This document shows positions 20,940-21,627 of a stretch of DNA of 21,627 nt, piece by piece (the stretch's first letter is position 1; every line of letters begins with the position of its first letter). This DNA comes from CAYLOC01 sp964385195 (GTDB lineage Bacteria > Actinomycetota > Actinomycetes > Propionibacteriales > Nocardioidaceae), in contig CAYLOC010000029.1 in the NCBI GenBank assembly GCA_964385195.1, forward strand, positions 1 through 21,627, read 5' to 3'. Position numbers and translations under genes: made by a program. Below the pieces are notes generated by a model. That model worked only from the letters and a program-made list of their open reading frames with translations, ran no database searches and had not been told where the DNA came from.

Positions 20940-21627
20940 ATGTTCGAGAGGTTCACCGACCGCGCGAGACGGGTGGTCGTCCTGGCCCAGGAAGAGGCCA
21001 GGATGCTCAGTCACAACTACATCGGTACCGAGCACATCCTGCTGGGGCTGATCCACGAGGGTGAAGGGGTCGCCGCCAAGGCCCTGGAGAGCCTCGGCAT
21101 CTCCCTTGAGGCCGTGCGCGCGCAGGTGGAGGAGATCATCGGCCAGGGCCAACAGGCCCCGAGCGGCCACATCCCGTTTACGCCGCGCGCCAAGAAGGTG
21201 CTGGAGTACAGCCTGCGGGAAGCCCTCCAACTGGGGCACAACTACATCGGTACCGAGCACATCCTGCTCGGCCTGATCCGTGAGGGCGAGGGTGTCGCGG
21301 CCCAGGTGCTGGTCAAGCTCGGTGCTGACCTGAACCGGGTACGCCAGCAGGTCATCCAGCTGCTGAGCGGCTACCAGGGCAAGGAGACGACGAGCGCCAG
21401 TGCCACACCGGAAGGCAGCCCCTCCTCGTCGCTGGTGCTGGACCAGTTCGGACGCAACCTCACCCAGGCGGGCCGCGAGGGGAAGCTCGATCCGGTGATC
21501 GGGCGGGGCACCGAGATCGAACGGGTCATGCAGGTGCTGTCCCGCCGCACCAAGAACAACCCTGTCCTCATCGGTGAGCCCGGCGTCGGCAAGACCACCA
21601 CCGACGAAGGTCTCGCGCAATACATCG
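20940..21627 (+). CDS. clpC: Clp protease ATP-binding subunit ClpC (partial, C-terminus outside window)
   Basis: HSP100/AAA+ unfoldase that feeds proteins to ClpP. The first 229 codons are present out of about 840 expected. MFERFTDRARRVVVLAQEEAR is the standard actinobacterial N-terminus. The Clp_N domain shows its two repeats, each with HNYIGTEHILLGLI (starting near residues 25 and 100). A linker and the first AAA+ domain begin with LDQFGRNLTQAGREGKLDPVIGRG, RRTKNNPVLI and Walker A GEPGVGKT (212-219). After Walker A the sequence reads TTDEGLAQYI where the family normally has AVVEGLAQ, an oddity at the window edge. ATG 20940 has GGGAG about 12 nt upstream; another ATG at 20930 is out of frame. 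The gene follows lsr2, as in Streptomyces. Confidence 0.95.
   Translation, partial: MFERFTDRARRVVVLAQEEARMLSHNYIGTEHILLGLIHEGEGVAAKALESLGISLEAVRAQVEEIIGQGQQAPSGHIPFTPRAKKVLEYSLREALQLGHNYIGTEHILLGLIREGEGVAAQVLVKLGADLNRVRQQVIQLLSGYQGKETTSASATPEGSPSSSLVLDQFGRNLTQAGREGKLDPVIGRGTEIERVMQVLSRRTKNNPVLIGEPGVGKTTTDEGLAQYI
21012..21268 (+). repeat. Exact 32-bp direct repeat inside clpC
   Basis: The same 32 bases occur at 21012-21043 and 21237-21268, exactly 225 bp (75 codons) apart, encoding HNYIGTEHILL in each half of the Clp_N domain. The flanking DNA is similar but not identical. Confidence 0.85.

Noticed and set aside
1..21627. CRISPR array, tRNA/rRNA genes, insertion sequences, toxin-antitoxin or phage defence genes
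   Set aside because: No regularly spaced repeats, no cloverleaf or rRNA signature, no transposase, integrase or terminal inverted repeats were recognised on either strand.

Overview
The window is high-GC DNA (roughly two-thirds G+C by eye) densely packed with short-spaced genes on both strands. Gene content and order match the conserved actinobacterial block known from Streptomyces and relatives: ppa, dacB, a DUF2342 metalloprotease, tilS, hpt, ftsH, the folE-folP-folB-folK run, a DUF3180 protein, a MidA-type methyltransferase with an orphan nuoD, panC, lysS, lsr2 and clpC. Lsr2, TANNNT-type -10 elements and frequent GTG starts all point to the class Actinomycetes; I cannot fix the order or genus. 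Both ends cut through genes (ppa at the left, clpC at the right).

Layout. 1-398 (-) partial ppa, divergent from 500-2032 dacB. 2085-4733 (+) metalloprotease, tilS and hpt, tightly packed. 4916-9810 (+) ftsH followed by folate genes, with gaps or overlaps of a few bases: ftsH, folE, folP, an NTF2-like protein, folB, folK. Then DUF3180 (9818-10303) and an unrecognised membrane/coiled-coil protein (10315-10911). 10935-14687 is an OpuC/ProU-type compatible-solute ABC importer: the ATPase lies on the minus strand, divergent from two permeases and a lipoprotein on the plus strand. 14744-16878 (-) is a translationally coupled MidA-like methyltransferase plus orphan NuoD. 16989-18727 (+) is a Rossmann/DUF2520 protein coupled to panC, followed by lysS, lsr2 and the start of clpC. 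No rRNA, tRNA, CRISPR, insertion sequence or phage gene was seen, and no gene-free stretch exceeds 190 bp.

How the genes work together. folE, folP, folB and folK supply most of tetrahydrofolate synthesis, with an NTF2-like protein of unknown role embedded. The DUF2520 protein and PanC are probably pantothenate-related. The OpuC system should import glycine betaine or a similar osmolyte. Hpt, TilS and FtsH form the usual housekeeping core.

The most interesting signals are: (i) the MidA/NDUFAF7-like methyltransferase overlapping by ATGA with an orphan NuoD that keeps the HRG arginine, a setting that suggests an enzyme-substrate pair; (ii) a recurring TANNNT hexamer 6-8 nt before start codons lacking a Shine-Dalgarno, suggesting leaderless transcription, including two divergent starts only 3 nt apart between the OpuC ATPase and permease; (iii) a repeat-rich, A+T-rich control region in front of lsr2.
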